Shown here: positions 19,278-28,409 of the stretch, piece by piece | Position numbering within the stretch: position 1 is the first letter of the stretch | Layout of the letters: each line of letters starts with the position of its first letter | Assembly (NCBI RefSeq): GCF_000502875.1 | Contig: NZ_AYWX01000006.1 | Coordinates: 116,677 to 176,843 of the forward strand | Source: Mesorhizobium sp. L2C084A000 | GTDB lineage: Bacteria; Pseudomonadota; Alphaproteobacteria; Rhizobiales; Rhizobiaceae | Length of the DNA stretch: 60,167 bases | Direction: 5' to 3' | Made by a program: the position numbers and the translations under genes | Notes under the pieces: generated by a model | The model's database searches: none | What the model saw: only the letters and a program-made list of their open reading frames with translations | Told to the model about the DNA's origin: nothing

Positions 19278-19664
19278 ATGACGGATGACAGCGGCGGGAC
19301 GGGGGATGGGGACGCATCCGCGATATTGATCCCGCTGCACGAGGCACGACGCGAACGTCTCGATCAGCCGGTACGGTTTGACCGCCGCGAGTTGGACCAG
19401 ATCCTCAGGCTCTACGGACGCATGGTCGCTGCCAATGAATGGCGCGACTACGCCATCGATCATCTTGCGGACCGCGCCGTGTTTTCCGTATTCCGCCGCA
19501 CCAGTGAAGTGCCGCTGTTCCAGATCGTCAAGGATCCGAAACTGGCCCGCAAGCAGGGCGCTTTTGCCGTCATCGCCGCCGGCGGCCGCATCCTGAAACG
19601 CGGTCAGGAACTTGGCCGCGTGCTTGGTGTGTTCGACAGCAAGCTCAAGGTTGTAGAGGCTTGA
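19278..19664 (+). CDS. DUF2794 domain-containing protein
   Basis: 128-residue soluble protein. The DUF2794 core (PVRFDRRELDQILRLYGRMVAANEWRDYAIDHL, residues 32-64) is followed by RTSEVPLFQIVKDPKLARKQGAFAVIAAGGRILKRGQ. The family is restricted to alphaproteobacteria and has no known role. ATG 19278 has GAAGGA 8 bases upstream; the start at 19215 is much weaker. It is divergent from the probable 6S RNA gene. Confidence 0.88.
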   Translation: MTDDSGGTGDGDASAILIPLHEARRERLDQPVRFDRRELDQILRLYGRMVAANEWRDYAIDHLADRAVFSVFRRTSEVPLFQIVKDPKLARKQGAFAVIAAGGRILKRGQELGRVLGVFDSKLKVVEA

Positions 19665-19665
19665 G

Positions 19666-19803
19666 CTACGGAATTGAAGAAACTGGAGAATTGAAGAATT
19701 GAAGAATTGGGCACTCGACGCCTGATGTAACCGCCTTCTTCTTCAGTTCTTCAGTTCTTCAGTTCTTCAGTTGTTCAGTTCTTCAGTTCCCCAATTCCTC
19801 GCT
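19666..19803. repeat. Inverted short tandem repeat cluster (TTCTTCAG, 8-bp unit) at a convergent junction
   Basis: On the right, about six copies of TTCTTCAG (one variant TTGTTCAG) span roughly 19740-19790 and end CCCCAATTCCTC. On the left, GAATTGAAGAA and GAGAATTGAAGAATTGAAG (about 19673-19708) are reverse-complement relatives of the same unit. The array fills the gap between DUF2794 (+) and the GNAT gene (-). The layout is the same as at 16968-17040 and 55687-55796, with an unrelated unit. Confidence 0.8.
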
Positions 19804-20376
19804 TCAGTCCCCTTTAAGACGAAACTTCCGCTCCGGCAGCGAGCTCGGATCGGGCGGCGCCGAGGCACCGCCATTCAGCGACAGCTGCATGAACACCGTG
19901 TCCAGCCAGCGCCCATGCTTGTAGCCGGAACCTTCGAGGCGTCCCGAATAGCGAAAGCCGAGCTTTTCGTGCAGCCGCACCGAGGCACTGTCGGGACGGC
20001 CATCGCCGATCACCGCGATGATCTGGCGAAAGCCCGCCGTCGTCACTGCCTCGATCAGGCTTTGCATCAGCTTGAGCCCGACGCCCTGGCCCTTGGCCTC
20101 GGGCGCGACATAGACCGAATCCTCGACGATGAAGCGATAGGCCGGGCGCGGCCGGAAGGCGCCGGCATAGGCGTAGCCGAGAACAGTGCCGTCCTTCTCC
20201 GCCACCAGGTAAGGAAAGCCGCCGGCCATCAGGCTGTCGAATCGAACACCCATCTCCGCGCGGCTCGGCGGCTCCAGCTCATAGCTCGCCGTGCCTTGGG
20301 TCACCGCGTCGGCATAGATGGCCGTGACGCTGTCGAGGTCGGCCACCGTGACAGGCCGGATCGTAATATTGCTCAT
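19804..20376 (-). CDS. GNAT N-acetyltransferase (phosphinothricin acetyltransferase-like)
   Basis: 190-residue GNAT enzyme. It starts ITIRPVTVADLDSVTAIYADAVTQGTASYELEPP, typical of the PAT/Bar branch, and has the acetyl-CoA loop APEAKGQGVGLKLMQSL near residue 93 followed by IIAVIGDGRPDSASVRLHEKLGF. Members acetylate phosphinothricin, methionine sulfoximine or related amino acids. No partner gene is adjacent. The exact substrate is not predictable. Confidence 0.88.
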   Translation of the reverse strand: MSNITIRPVTVADLDSVTAIYADAVTQGTASYELEPPSRAEMGVRFDSLMAGGFPYLVAEKDGTVLGYAYAGAFRPRPAYRFIVEDSVYVAPEAKGQGVGLKLMQSLIEAVTTAGFRQIIAVIGDGRPDSASVRLHEKLGFRYSGRLEGSGYKHGRWLDTVFMQLSLNGGASAPPDPSSLPERKFRLKGD

Positions 20377-20432
20377 TGTTTATGCATGTCGTTTCTCTGC
20401 TCGCAATAACAGCAAAGGCCAAGACAAAAGAA

Positions 20433-20456
20433 AAGGGCGGCCGTTGGGCCGCCCTT
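20433..20456 (-). terminator. Intrinsic terminator of the BI-1 gene
   Basis: AAGGGCGGCC (20433-20442) pairs with GGCCGCCCTT (20447-20456), loop of 4. On the - strand it is followed by TTCTTTTGTC. It lies 30 bases downstream of the BI-1 stop. Confidence 0.8.
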
Positions 20457-20486
20457 CTGGAACTCGATGGTCCAAGCGCTGCTGTA

Positions 20487-21266
20487 CTAGCGGCGGTCGC
20501 CCATGAACTGCAGCAGGAACATGAACAGGTTGATGAAGTCGAGATAGAGCCTCAGCGCGCCCATGATCGCCTTGCGGCCGGCGACATCGGTAGCATCGCC
20601 CTCGAAATACATCTCCTTGATCTTCTGCGTGTCATAGGCGGTGAGGCCGGCGAAGACCAGCACGCCGATCGCCGACACGGCGAAAGACAGCGCCGACGAC
20701 TGCAGGAAGATGTTGATCACCGACGCGATGATGATGCCGAACACGCCCATGATCAGGAACGAGCCCATTGCCGTCAAGTCGCGCTTGGTGGTGTAGCCGA
20801 ACAGCGACAGCGCGCCGAAAGCGGCGGCGGTGGCGAAGAAGGTCTGCGAGATGCTTGCCGTGGTGTAGACCAGGAAGATCGACGACAGCGACAGGCCGAC
20901 GAGACCGGCATAGACCCAGAACGTGGTCTGCGCGGCAGCGACGCTCATCGACTGAATCCTGAACGACAGGAAGAACACGGCGGCCAGCGGCGCCAGCATC
21001 ACCACCCAGCGCAGCGGCGAACCGAAGATCGCGTAGCCGAACGAGGTCAGCATCTCGCCGCTTGGCAGCGTCGCGACAGCCGAAGCCGGATCGGTGGTGG
21101 TGGCCAGCATGATCGTGCCGACAGCGGCAAGACCAGTGATGAGGAGGCCAAGCCCCATCAGATTGTAAACCTTGATCATGTAGGCGCGCAGGCCCTGATC
21201 GATGTCGGCACCGACGCTGACGCCGGGCACGGCGCGCGTCTGGTAGTTGCGAATGGGATCAGCCAT
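20487..21266 (-). CDS. Bax inhibitor-1/YccA family membrane protein
   Basis: 259 residues with seven hydrophobic helices and the BI-1 C-terminus (GALRLYLDFINLFMFLLQFMGDRR). The acidic pair in AYDTQKIKEMYFEG near residue 205 corresponds to the pH/Ca2+-sensing Asp region of the family. In bacteria, members interact with FtsH and act as calcium-leak channels. GAGGACTACA precedes the ATG. It stands alone with its own terminator. Confidence 0.92.
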   Translation of the reverse strand: MADPIRNYQTRAVPGVSVGADIDQGLRAYMIKVYNLMGLGLLITGLAAVGTIMLATTTDPASAVATLPSGEMLTSFGYAIFGSPLRWVVMLAPLAAVFFLSFRIQSMSVAAAQTTFWVYAGLVGLSLSSIFLVYTTASISQTFFATAAAFGALSLFGYTTKRDLTAMGSFLIMGVFGIIIASVINIFLQSSALSFAVSAIGVLVFAGLTAYDTQKIKEMYFEGDATDVAGRKAIMGALRLYLDFINLFMFLLQFMGDRR

Positions 21267-21493
21267 TGTAGTCCTCTATTGCTTCTGCCCCGTCCGGTGT
21301 CAGGTCCTTCCGGACCCAGGCGCCGCTGGCAGGGCTCCAGCATGCCTGTGGCGAAATATGATGGTTATTCGCGTCAAGAACAAGACCGTAACCGGATGTA
21401 ACGGTTCGTGAGGCAACCAAGTGCCGATTCCTCGGCTTTCCGGACGGCTTTCTTACCAAGATTTAATCCAGGATGCCTTTTCCGGGCCTGTCG

Positions 21494-24043
21494 TCACAGG
21501 TTGCGCAGCACCGGTGCTGCCTTGTGGCCGAGCACCCGCCAGGTGCCGGCGAGACCAATGCCGACCGTGACCACCAGCGAAAACAGAATGGTTGCCACCG
21601 CCACCTCCGGCATGAAATGCGACGGCAATGTCATGATGCGCGCGACGACGAACCAGGCGGCAGCACTGCCCGCTGCCAGCGCGAAGATGGCGGTGGCCAG
21701 CCCGATCAGCATATATTCGAGCGAGAAGGCCGATATCAGCGTCGTGCGTGTCGCACCCAGCGTCTTCAACACCACCGCATCATGGATGCGCGCCCGGTTG
21801 CCGGCTGCAAGCGCGCCGGCCAGCACCAGCACCGAGGCGATCAGCGCCACGCCAGCGGCGGCCCGGATCGCCGTGCCGAGTTGCCCGACCAACCGGTTGA
21901 CGACATCGAGCGCGTCCTTGACCCGCACCGTCGTCACCGCGGGGAAGGCGCGGGTGACGGCGTTGAGGATGCGGGCGTCGTCGGCCGTCGAGGCACTCTT
22001 TTCGGTCAGCGTCGCCATCCAGCCATGCGGGGCGCCTGCGAATGTGTTGGGCGAGAAGACCATGACGAAATTGATGCCCATCGTCTCCCATTCGACCTGG
22101 CGGAAATTGGCGATCCTGGCGGTGACATTGCGGCCCAGCACATTGACGGTGATGGTGTCGCCGAGCTTCAGCCCGATCTCCTTGCCTTCTTGCGCCGAAA
22201 ACGAAACCAGCGGTTCGCCGCTGTAATTTTCGGGCCACCAACTGCCCTCGGTCAACGTCGCGTTCTCCGGTTGCCTGGTGTCATAGGTCAGGCCGCGGTC
22301 CCCCCTCAGCACCCAGGCGCCTTCCGCCGGCACTTTCACCTTGTCGACATCGACACCGTTCAGCGCCATCACCCGGCCGCGCAGCATCGGCACCTTGGCC
22401 AGCACGCCCTGCGGGGCCTCCTTGCCGATCAGCGCCGAGAAAGACGCGACATCGGCGCTCTGGATGTCGACGAAGAAGAAGTTCGGCGCCCGTTCCGGCA
22501 GGCTGCCGGAGATCTGCCGCCTGAGATTGCCATCGATCAGCGCCAGCGTCACCAGCAGCGTCAGGCCAAGCCCCAGGGACAGCACCACCGATGGCGTCAG
22601 GGCGCCTGGCCGATGAATGTTGCCGATGGCGAGCCTGAGCGCCACGAAGCGCACGCGCGGGCTTTTCCTGGCCGCCCATTGCACCAGTGCGCCGACCACG
22701 CGCAGCACCAGGAAGGCGAAGACGGTAGCGCCGACAAAAATCGAGGCTATGCGCTGGTCGCCCGAGAACAGAATGGCCAGCGCCGCAAGCAACAGCGCGA
22801 TGCCTATGGCGGCCGCGACATAAGCGGGGCGCGGCAAGCCGCGGCCTTCCAGCCCCATTTCGCGAAACAGCGCGGTTGCCGGCACGTCGCGGGCGCGGCC
22901 GAGCGGCAGCAGCGCGAAAGCCAACGTCACCAGCAGGCCGAACAGCGCCGCCATACCGAGCGCGCCGGGATAGAAGCCGCCTTCGGCAGGCACCGGAATG
23001 ACGGATTGCAAGGCCGCACTCGCCGCGAACGGCATCAGTGCGCCGAGCACAAGGCCCAGCACGATACCCAATCCGGCTATGATCAGGATCTGCACGAGAT
23101 AGACGGCAAAGACGAAGCCGCCCGAAGCGCCCAGGCTCTTGAAGGTGGCGATGACGCCGCGCTTGCCGTCGAGATAGGCGCGTACCGCATTGGCGACGCC
23201 CACGCCGCCGACCACCAGCGCCGTCAGCCCGACCAGGGTCAGGAACTGCGAGAAACGTTCAATGTTGGACGACAGCGCGGGCGCCGCGTTGCTGCGTGTG
23301 CGGATCGACCAGCCTGCTTCGGGGAAATCCGTGGCGGCCTTGTCCTGGACGGCTTTCAGCCGCACCTCGTCGGCGTCTGCCGGCAGCCGGATCTTGTAGG
23401 CATTCTCGACCAGGCTGCCCGGCTGGATCAGTCCAGTGGCCGCCAGTCCGTCGGTCGAGATCATCAGCCTTGGGGCGAAGCCGAAACCGTCGGACACGGC
23501 GTCCGGTTCGGCGACCAGCCTGGCGCGCAGTTCGAAAGTGGCGGTGCCGAGCTTCAGCCGGTCGCCGATCTTGACGTGCAACCGCTCGAACAGAAGATCG
23601 GGTGCCGCCGCACCGAAGACGCCGAACTCTTCGCCGAACAGTTCCTGTTTCGACAGTGCCGGCTCGGTCTCCAGCGTGCCATAGAGCGGATAGGCATGGT
23701 CGACCGCCTTGGCCTCGACCAGCGCCTGGTCGGATCCGTCGGCCAGACGCGCCATCGAACGCATGCTGGCGGTCCGGGAAACCGTGCCGAGCCCGTCAAG
23801 GAAGCTGCGCTCCGCCCGGCTGGCGTCACGCTGATTGATCTGGAAGCGAAGATCGCCGCCGAGCAGCGTCTGGCCCTGATTGGCGACACCGGCGGTGATC
23901 GAACGCGCCACCGAGTTGACGCCGCCGATGGCCGCGACGCCGAGCGCGATGCAGGCGAGGAAGATCAGGAAGCCGGACAGGCCGCCGCGCATCTCGCGCA
24001 GTGAGAAGCGGACCGCGAGCCTCAACGTCCGGGACAGCGGCAT
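21494..24043 (-). CDS. ABC transporter permease, FtsX-like (YbbP family)
   Basis: 849-residue permease with the architecture of YbbP: an N-terminal helix, a large periplasmic domain, a core of several helices with an FtsX domain (near residues 250-400), a second periplasmic domain and a final FtsX domain at the C-terminus (LVLAGALAAGNRARIHDAVVLKTLGA near residue 740). Its ATG overlaps the ybbA stop. With the adjacent ATPase it forms a MacB-like transporter of unknown substrate; in E. coli ybbAP lies beside tesA, as here. Confidence 0.9.
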   Translation of the reverse strand: MPLSRTLRLAVRFSLREMRGGLSGFLIFLACIALGVAAIGGVNSVARSITAGVANQGQTLLGGDLRFQINQRDASRAERSFLDGLGTVSRTASMRSMARLADGSDQALVEAKAVDHAYPLYGTLETEPALSKQELFGEEFGVFGAAAPDLLFERLHVKIGDRLKLGTATFELRARLVAEPDAVSDGFGFAPRLMISTDGLAATGLIQPGSLVENAYKIRLPADADEVRLKAVQDKAATDFPEAGWSIRTRSNAAPALSSNIERFSQFLTLVGLTALVVGGVGVANAVRAYLDGKRGVIATFKSLGASGGFVFAVYLVQILIIAGLGIVLGLVLGALMPFAASAALQSVIPVPAEGGFYPGALGMAALFGLLVTLAFALLPLGRARDVPATALFREMGLEGRGLPRPAYVAAAIGIALLLAALAILFSGDQRIASIFVGATVFAFLVLRVVGALVQWAARKSPRVRFVALRLAIGNIHRPGALTPSVVLSLGLGLTLLVTLALIDGNLRRQISGSLPERAPNFFFVDIQSADVASFSALIGKEAPQGVLAKVPMLRGRVMALNGVDVDKVKVPAEGAWVLRGDRGLTYDTRQPENATLTEGSWWPENYSGEPLVSFSAQEGKEIGLKLGDTITVNVLGRNVTARIANFRQVEWETMGINFVMVFSPNTFAGAPHGWMATLTEKSASTADDARILNAVTRAFPAVTTVRVKDALDVVNRLVGQLGTAIRAAAGVALIASVLVLAGALAAGNRARIHDAVVLKTLGATRTTLISAFSLEYMLIGLATAIFALAAGSAAAWFVVARIMTLPSHFMPEVAVATILFSLVVTVGIGLAGTWRVLGHKAAPVLRNL

Positions 24044-24738
24044 CAGGCCGTCACCTTGACGGGGGCCGGTGCCTCGATCCGGCCCGAGCGCATCGAAACC
24101 TGGCGCGAACAGCGCGCCGCGAGCGCCGGATCATGGGTCACCAGCACCAGCGTCATGCCGCGCTCGGCCGCCTTGGCAAACAAGAGGTCGGCGACCTGCC
24201 GCCCGGTCGCCTGGTCGAGATTGCCGGTCGGCTCGTCGGCGATCAGGATGCGCGGCGACGGCGCCAATGCGCGGGCGATCGCCACGCGCTGTTGCTCGCC
24301 GCCCGACAATTCGCCGGGATAGTGGGTGACGCGGTCGCTGAGGCCAACCGCCGCCAGCTCGCGCGCCGCCACCGAAAACGGATCGGCATGGCCGGCCAGT
24401 TCCAGCGGCACCGCGACATTTTCCAGCGCCGTCATGTTGGGAATGAGATGAAAGGACTGGAACACGATGCCAATGTTTCGGCCACGAAACGAAGCAATCT
24501 GGTCCTCGCTTTTGCCGTTGAGCAGCTCGCCGGCGATTCGGACCGTACCCGAATCGACCCTTTCCAGTCCTGCAAGGACCATCAGCAATGTCGACTTGCC
24601 GGAACCCGAAGGCCCGACGATGCCGGTCGCCTCGCCGGTCGCCACATCGAGGCTCACCCCCTTCAGCACATGGACCGATGAAGCGCCCTCGCCAAGGGTC
24701 AGGGATACATCTTTCAGCGCGATGACCGCTTCTGTCAA
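24043..24738 (-). CDS. ABC transporter ATP-binding protein (YbbA)
   Basis: 231-residue ATPase of the LolD/MacB class. Walker A GPSGSGKSTLLMVLAGLE near residue 43, signature LSGGEQQRVAIARALA near 148 and Walker B ILIADEPTGNLD near 169 are complete. The start appears to be TTG at 24736-24738 (MTEAVIAL); no better ATG is available in frame. It shares its upstream region with the divergent esterase gene at 24822. Confidence 0.92.
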   Translation of the reverse strand: MTEAVIALKDVSLTLGEGASSVHVLKGVSLDVATGEATGIVGPSGSGKSTLLMVLAGLERVDSGTVRIAGELLNGKSEDQIASFRGRNIGIVFQSFHLIPNMTALENVAVPLELAGHADPFSVAARELAAVGLSDRVTHYPGELSGGEQQRVAIARALAPSPRILIADEPTGNLDQATGRQVADLLFAKAAERGMTLVLVTHDPALAARCSRQVSMRSGRIEAPAPVKVTA

Positions 24739-24821
24739 AATGAAATCGTCCTATATCTGGAGATGAAGGCTCTGCTTGCCGGAAGCCGTCGAAGAATCCT
24801 AGCTCATATGGGGCCTGCCGC

Positions 24822-25466
24822 ATGTCTTTCAAACGCAGTATTGCCGCAGGCTTCGTGGCTTTCCTCGCCATTTGCGGCGCCATGTCCTCGGCGAGCGCCG
24901 AGCCGTTCAAGATCGTCGGCTTCGGTGACAGCCTGATGGCGGGCTTCGGCCTTGGGCCGGACCAGGGCTTTACCAACAGGCTGCAGGCGGCACTTGGCGC
25001 CAAGGGCCACGAAGTGACCGTCGCCAATGCCGGCGTCTCCGGCGACACGACGAGCGGCGGCCTGGCGCGGCTCGACTGGTCGGTGCTGGACGGCACGCAG
25101 CTGGTCATCCTCGAACTCGGAGCCAACGACATGCTGCGCGGCGTTTCGCCCGACATCGCCAGGAAGAACCTCGACGAGATGCTAAGCAAGCTGAAGCAGC
25201 GCAAGATTGCCGTGCTTCTGGCCGGCATGCGTGCCGCACCCAATCTCGGTCCCGACTACCAGAATGCGTTCGACGCCATTTTTCCGGACCTGGCGAAGAA
25301 ATACGACGTCGTGCTCTACCCGTTCTTTCTCGACGGCGTCGCCGGCCAGCCCGGCATGCAGCTCGAGGACGGCCTGCATCCAAGCGCACGAGGCGTCGAC
25401 CAGATGGTCGAACGCATCCTGCCGACGGTCGAGAAGGTGATCGCGGCGGTGCCGGGCGATTCCTAG
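24822..25466 (+). CDS. tesA: Arylesterase / lysophospholipase L1-like (TesA, SGNH hydrolase)
   Basis: 214 residues with a signal peptide (residues 1-27, ending SSASA). SGNH blocks: GFGDSLMAGFG (catalytic Ser, near 37), AGVSGDTTSGG, GANDMLRG (Asn) and DGLHPSARG (Asp and His, near 183). A periplasmic esterase/thioesterase/lysophospholipase. The divergent tesA/ybbA-ybbP arrangement is conserved from E. coli to rhizobia. A link between lipid release by TesA and export by YbbAP has been suggested but not shown. Confidence 0.92.
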   Translation: MSFKRSIAAGFVAFLAICGAMSSASAEPFKIVGFGDSLMAGFGLGPDQGFTNRLQAALGAKGHEVTVANAGVSGDTTSGGLARLDWSVLDGTQLVILELGANDMLRGVSPDIARKNLDEMLSKLKQRKIAVLLAGMRAAPNLGPDYQNAFDAIFPDLAKKYDVVLYPFFLDGVAGQPGMQLEDGLHPSARGVDQMVERILPTVEKVIAAVPGDS

Positions 25467-25591
25467 CGGGCTGGAACTGTTTCCGCCCGGCGAGCTTTTA
25501 ACAGGGACTGTGACCAACAAACCTCTTGCTCCGTTTGACTATCGATGATTCGCTGGGGATGACAGTTCGATTCGAGGAAGGGAGGCTCTTC

Positions 25592-26188
25592 ATGCCGCGT
25601 CTTTTCACCGCCCTCGAAATTCCGCGTGACGCTGCCCTTTCGCTGTCCCTGCTGCGGGGCGGCTTGCCGGGAGCCCGCTGGATCGATGTCGAAAACTACC
25701 ATCTGACGCTGCGCTTCATCGGCGATGTCCCCGGCCATGTCGCCGACGAGATCGCCAACGCGCTCGACCGCGTCCACCGCCCTTCTTTCTCGCTGGCGCT
25801 GTCCGGCGTCGGCGCTTTCGGCCAGAAGAAGCCGCATGCGGTGTGGGCGGGCGCTTCCGCCTCGCCCGATCTGGCCGCGCTTCAAGGTGAGATCGACCGC
25901 ATCTGCCAGCGGCTCGGCATCCCGGCCGACCCGCGCAAATTCATGCCGCATGTGACGCTGGCGCGCTTACGCAATTCGACCCCGCTGGACGTCGCCCAAT
26001 ATCTGTCGGCGCGCGGCAATTTCTCGACGCTGCCGTTCCGCATCGGCCGTTTCGTGCTGATGTCGTCGCGCGATTCGGTCGGCGGCGGACCCTATATCGT
26101 CGAGGAAGCCTGGCCGCTGTCAGGCACGGACGCCCGCGCCTCCAGCCTTGTCGCCAGCGCCTCCGACGCCTCGCGGATCATGCGATAG
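25592..26188 (+). CDS. thpR: RNA 2',3'-cyclic phosphodiesterase ThpR
   Basis: 198-residue 2H phosphoesterase. The two HxT/S-x motifs are HLTLRFIG (near residue 34) and HVTLARLR (near 121). It starts MPRLFTALEIP, a standard ThpR opening, with GAAGGGAGG upstream; the earlier in-frame ATG at 25526 adds 22 unlikely residues. Its last 97 bases overlap the 3' end of the convergent phosphatase gene, so the C-terminus (after EEAWPL) is an extension specific to this arrangement. Confidence 0.92.
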   Translation: MPRLFTALEIPRDAALSLSLLRGGLPGARWIDVENYHLTLRFIGDVPGHVADEIANALDRVHRPSFSLALSGVGAFGQKKPHAVWAGASASPDLAALQGEIDRICQRLGIPADPRKFMPHVTLARLRNSTPLDVAQYLSARGNFSTLPFRIGRFVLMSSRDSVGGGPYIVEEAWPLSGTDARASSLVASASDASRIMR

Positions 26189-26610
26189 GCGGAAGCGAAG
26201 GCTTCTGCCTCGTCATGATAAGGATCCGGCACGTCGCGTGACTTTCCCTGCGCGAACTCCAGGAACAGATGGATGCGGTCCTGCACGGCCGCCGGCGCCA
26301 GCGCCTTCAGGTCGGCGACATTCGACCGGTCCATGCCGAGGATCAGGTCGAAACGGTGGAGGTCCTGCGGCGTGACCTTGCGCGCCCTCTGTCCGGAAAT
26401 GTCTACTCCGTGCCGCACCGCGATCGCGATCGCGCGTCGATCGGGGGCAGAGCCGGCCTCCCAGTCACTGGTTCCCGCTGAATCGAGCAGGATATCCCGG
26501 GCCGATCCGCGCTCGGCCCAAACGGCGCGGAAGACACCTTCCGCCAGCGGCGACCGGCAGATGTTGCCGAGGCAGACGAAGAGAATGGAGTTTATGGGCT
26601 TCGCGCTCAT
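26092..26610 (-). CDS. Low-molecular-weight protein-tyrosine phosphatase
   Basis: 172 residues. The P-loop [11 protein letters not shown] (C-x5-R-S) is near residue 12 and the general-acid segment [10 protein letters not shown] near 130. Such enzymes act on tyrosine-phosphorylated proteins, in bacteria often on BY-kinases that control polysaccharide export; none is adjacent. ATG 26610 ([11 protein letters not shown]) is preferred over a start 31 codons upstream. Convergent overlap of 97 bases with thpR. Confidence 0.92.
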   Translation of the reverse strand: MSAKPINSILFVCLGNICRSPLAEGVFRAVWAERGSARDILLDSAGTSDWEAGSAPDRRAIAIAVRHGVDISGQRARKVTPQDLHRFDLILGMDRSNVADLKALAPAAVQDRIHLFLEFAQGKSRDVPDPYHDEAEAFASAYRMIREASEALATRLEARASVPDSGQASSTI

Positions 26611-26654
26611 CGATCCGTCGCTATGGTGAGGGTCGTTTTCGAATAGCACAGGAT

Positions 26655-26957
26655 ATGGACATGGCGAGAGAGAAACTGGGCAGGCAAGCCGCTGAAGCCG
26701 CATTGACCGGTCTCGACGGCTGGGCGCTGGCGGAAGACGGCGCTTCCATCAAGCGCACATTCACCTTCGCGAATTTCTCCGAGGCTTTCGCCTTCATGAC
26801 CCGCGTCGCGCTTGCCGCCGAGACGATGGACCATCATCCCGACTGGTCGAATGTCTACAAGACCGTGGATGTGACGCTGAACACTCACGACGCCGGCGGC
26901 GTCACCGCGCTCGATATCGATCTGGCCAAGAAAATGAACCGTTTTGCCGGCGCCTGA
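26655..26957 (+). CDS. phhB: 4a-hydroxytetrahydrobiopterin dehydratase
   Basis: 100-residue pterin-4a-carbinolamine dehydratase. The signature [19 protein letters not shown] near residue 55 and [11 protein letters not shown] near 76 carry the conserved His-His and His residues. It recycles the pterin cofactor of phenylalanine hydroxylase, though no phhA is nearby; a second role in molybdopterin-type chemistry is also known for the fold. Divergent from the phosphatase gene. Confidence 0.93.
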   Translation: MDMAREKLGRQAAEAALTGLDGWALAEDGASIKRTFTFANFSEAFAFMTRVALAAETMDHHPDWSNVYKTVDVTLNTHDAGGVTALDIDLAKKMNRFAGA

Positions 26958-27080
26958 GGCCTGGTATCGCCTCGGGAGGCCCAAATCGGCACCGGCATCT
27001 TGTAGCGGGGGTCGGGTTTCACCACATTTTCCCCCGCGGGCATGCGCCGGAAGCGCATGGGCGCTCGCAAGGAGAAACTG

Positions 27081-27443
27081 ATGGCGCAACAATCCGGTTT
27101 TGATTTCTTCGGCTTTGGCAGCAAGCTGGCAGACGAGAGCCAAGTGCGCGAGAAATTCTGGCGCACAGCCAAGAAAGCCGCGCGGCAGATCCCCTTCATG
27201 GAAGAGGTCGTGGCCGCCTACTACTGCGCCATGGACAAGAACACGCCGCTGCGCGCCAAAGGCATTCTGTTGGCCGCGCTCGGTTATTTCGTGCTGCCGG
27301 TGGATGTCATCCCCGACTTCGTCTTCGGGCTTGGCTTCACCGACGACATCGCCGTGCTCACCGCCGCGATCACCGCCGTCAGTGCCCACATCACCACTGC
27401 GCACCGGCAGGCGGCCAGGGACGCCATGGCCGACAAGGGCTGA
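27081..27443 (+). CDS. YkvA family protein (DUF1232)
   Basis: 120 residues. The DUF1232 core PLRAKGILLAALGYFVLPVDVIPDFVFGLGFTDDIAVL lies at residues 55-92, forming a short membrane-associated hairpin with the conserved PxDxIPD motif. The function of the family is unknown. AAGGAGAAACTG sits directly before ATG 27081; an ATG at 27042 is without such a site. Confidence 0.85.
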   Translation: MAQQSGFDFFGFGSKLADESQVREKFWRTAKKAARQIPFMEEVVAAYYCAMDKNTPLRAKGILLAALGYFVLPVDVIPDFVFGLGFTDDIAVLTAAITAVSAHITTAHRQAARDAMADKG

Positions 27444-27713
27444 ACACGCGCACGGAACGCCGTTGAAGCCGGCTTTCCGCGGCAGCGTAAAAAGTCAAAC
27501 TCTTGCCGCTTTCGTGGCCTCCAAGTCGCCAAAGGGATGTCGCGCCAGCCGCTCGCAAGGCGGCGGCGCGGGAATGGCGGCGGTTTCCTCGGGGTGAGGG
27601 TCCTTTTCTCTTCGGAAATTCACCGTTTGGTAACCCAGATTAAATCAAAATGAAGCGACGGGCAGGACGCCAAGCCGGCCTGCCTCCGCACCATTTGGAA
27701 TACGGGAAAAGCG

Positions 27714-28217
27714 ATGCGCGGATTGATTGCTATAGTTTCGAGTCTGGTCCTGGTGGCCGTGGCAGCCCCGGCGCTGGCGCAGTCGGCGACCAAGATCGGC
27801 CAGCACAATGCCTGGGGCACCTACAGCTACCAGGCATCGGGCGGCAAGGTCTGCTATGTCCTGACCGTGCCGACCGACAAGCAGCCGCCGACGCTCGACC
27901 ATGGCGACATGTTCTTCTTCGTCAGCCAGCGGCCCGGCCAGCAAGTGTCGTACGAGCCGCAATTCATTGCCGGCTACAACTTCCAGGACGGCTCCAAGGC
28001 CACCGTGACCATCGATAAGAAGACGTTTTCGATGTTCACCCGCGGCAAATCGGCCTGGGTCGAGAATGCCGCCGAGGAGCCGGTGCTGATCGCCGCCATG
28101 AAGACCGGCACCGACATGAAGGTGACGGCGAAGTCTGGCCGCGGCAATCCCACCTCCTATGTCTTCTCCCTGAAAGGTATTTCGGCGGCGCTGACGTCGA
28201 TTGCCAAGTGCAAATAG
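27714..28217 (+). CDS. Invasion-associated locus B (IalB) family protein
   Basis: 167-residue secreted protein: signal peptide LIAIVSSLVLVAVAAPALAQ (residues 4-23), then the IalB domain with KVCYVLTVPTDKQPP near residue 44 and a C-terminal Cys (AKCK). IalB was first described in Bartonella; family members are widespread in free-living Rhizobiales, so the name does not imply pathogenicity. It has its own terminator immediately downstream. The 270-base gap before it (27444-27713) holds no gene I can support. Confidence 0.87.
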   Translation: MRGLIAIVSSLVLVAVAAPALAQSATKIGQHNAWGTYSYQASGGKVCYVLTVPTDKQPPTLDHGDMFFFVSQRPGQQVSYEPQFIAGYNFQDGSKATVTIDKKTFSMFTRGKSAWVENAAEEPVLIAAMKTGTDMKVTAKSGRGNPTSYVFSLKGISAALTSIAKCK

Positions 28218-28237
28218 GCTAGGCTTTGTTTTGAGTG

Positions 28238-28272
28238 AAAGGCCGGGCCGCAAAGCCCGGCCTTTCGTTTTT
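28238..28272 (+). terminator. Intrinsic terminator of the IalB gene
   Basis: AAAGGCCGGGC (28238-28248) and GCCCGGCCTTT (28255-28265) pair perfectly with a 6-base loop, followed by CGTTTTT. Confidence 0.92.
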
Positions 28273-28409
28273 GGGTCTGTTGGTGGATCTCTGGCGAGGG
28301 TGCATCATCGCACAACCCATGACTCTGCCGTCAACCTGTGCTATGCGCCGCGCTTCCTTTCCGGCACGATGCGTGAAATCGGCCGCAAACCGCTTATATC
28401 AGTGCAACC

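Noticed and set aside
21473..24004. Long open frame (843 codons) on + opposite the ybbP-like gene
   Set aside because: It is a GC-rich shadow frame: the product is His/Arg/Gln-rich low-complexity without domains, while the - strand frame gives a clean FtsX-type permease.
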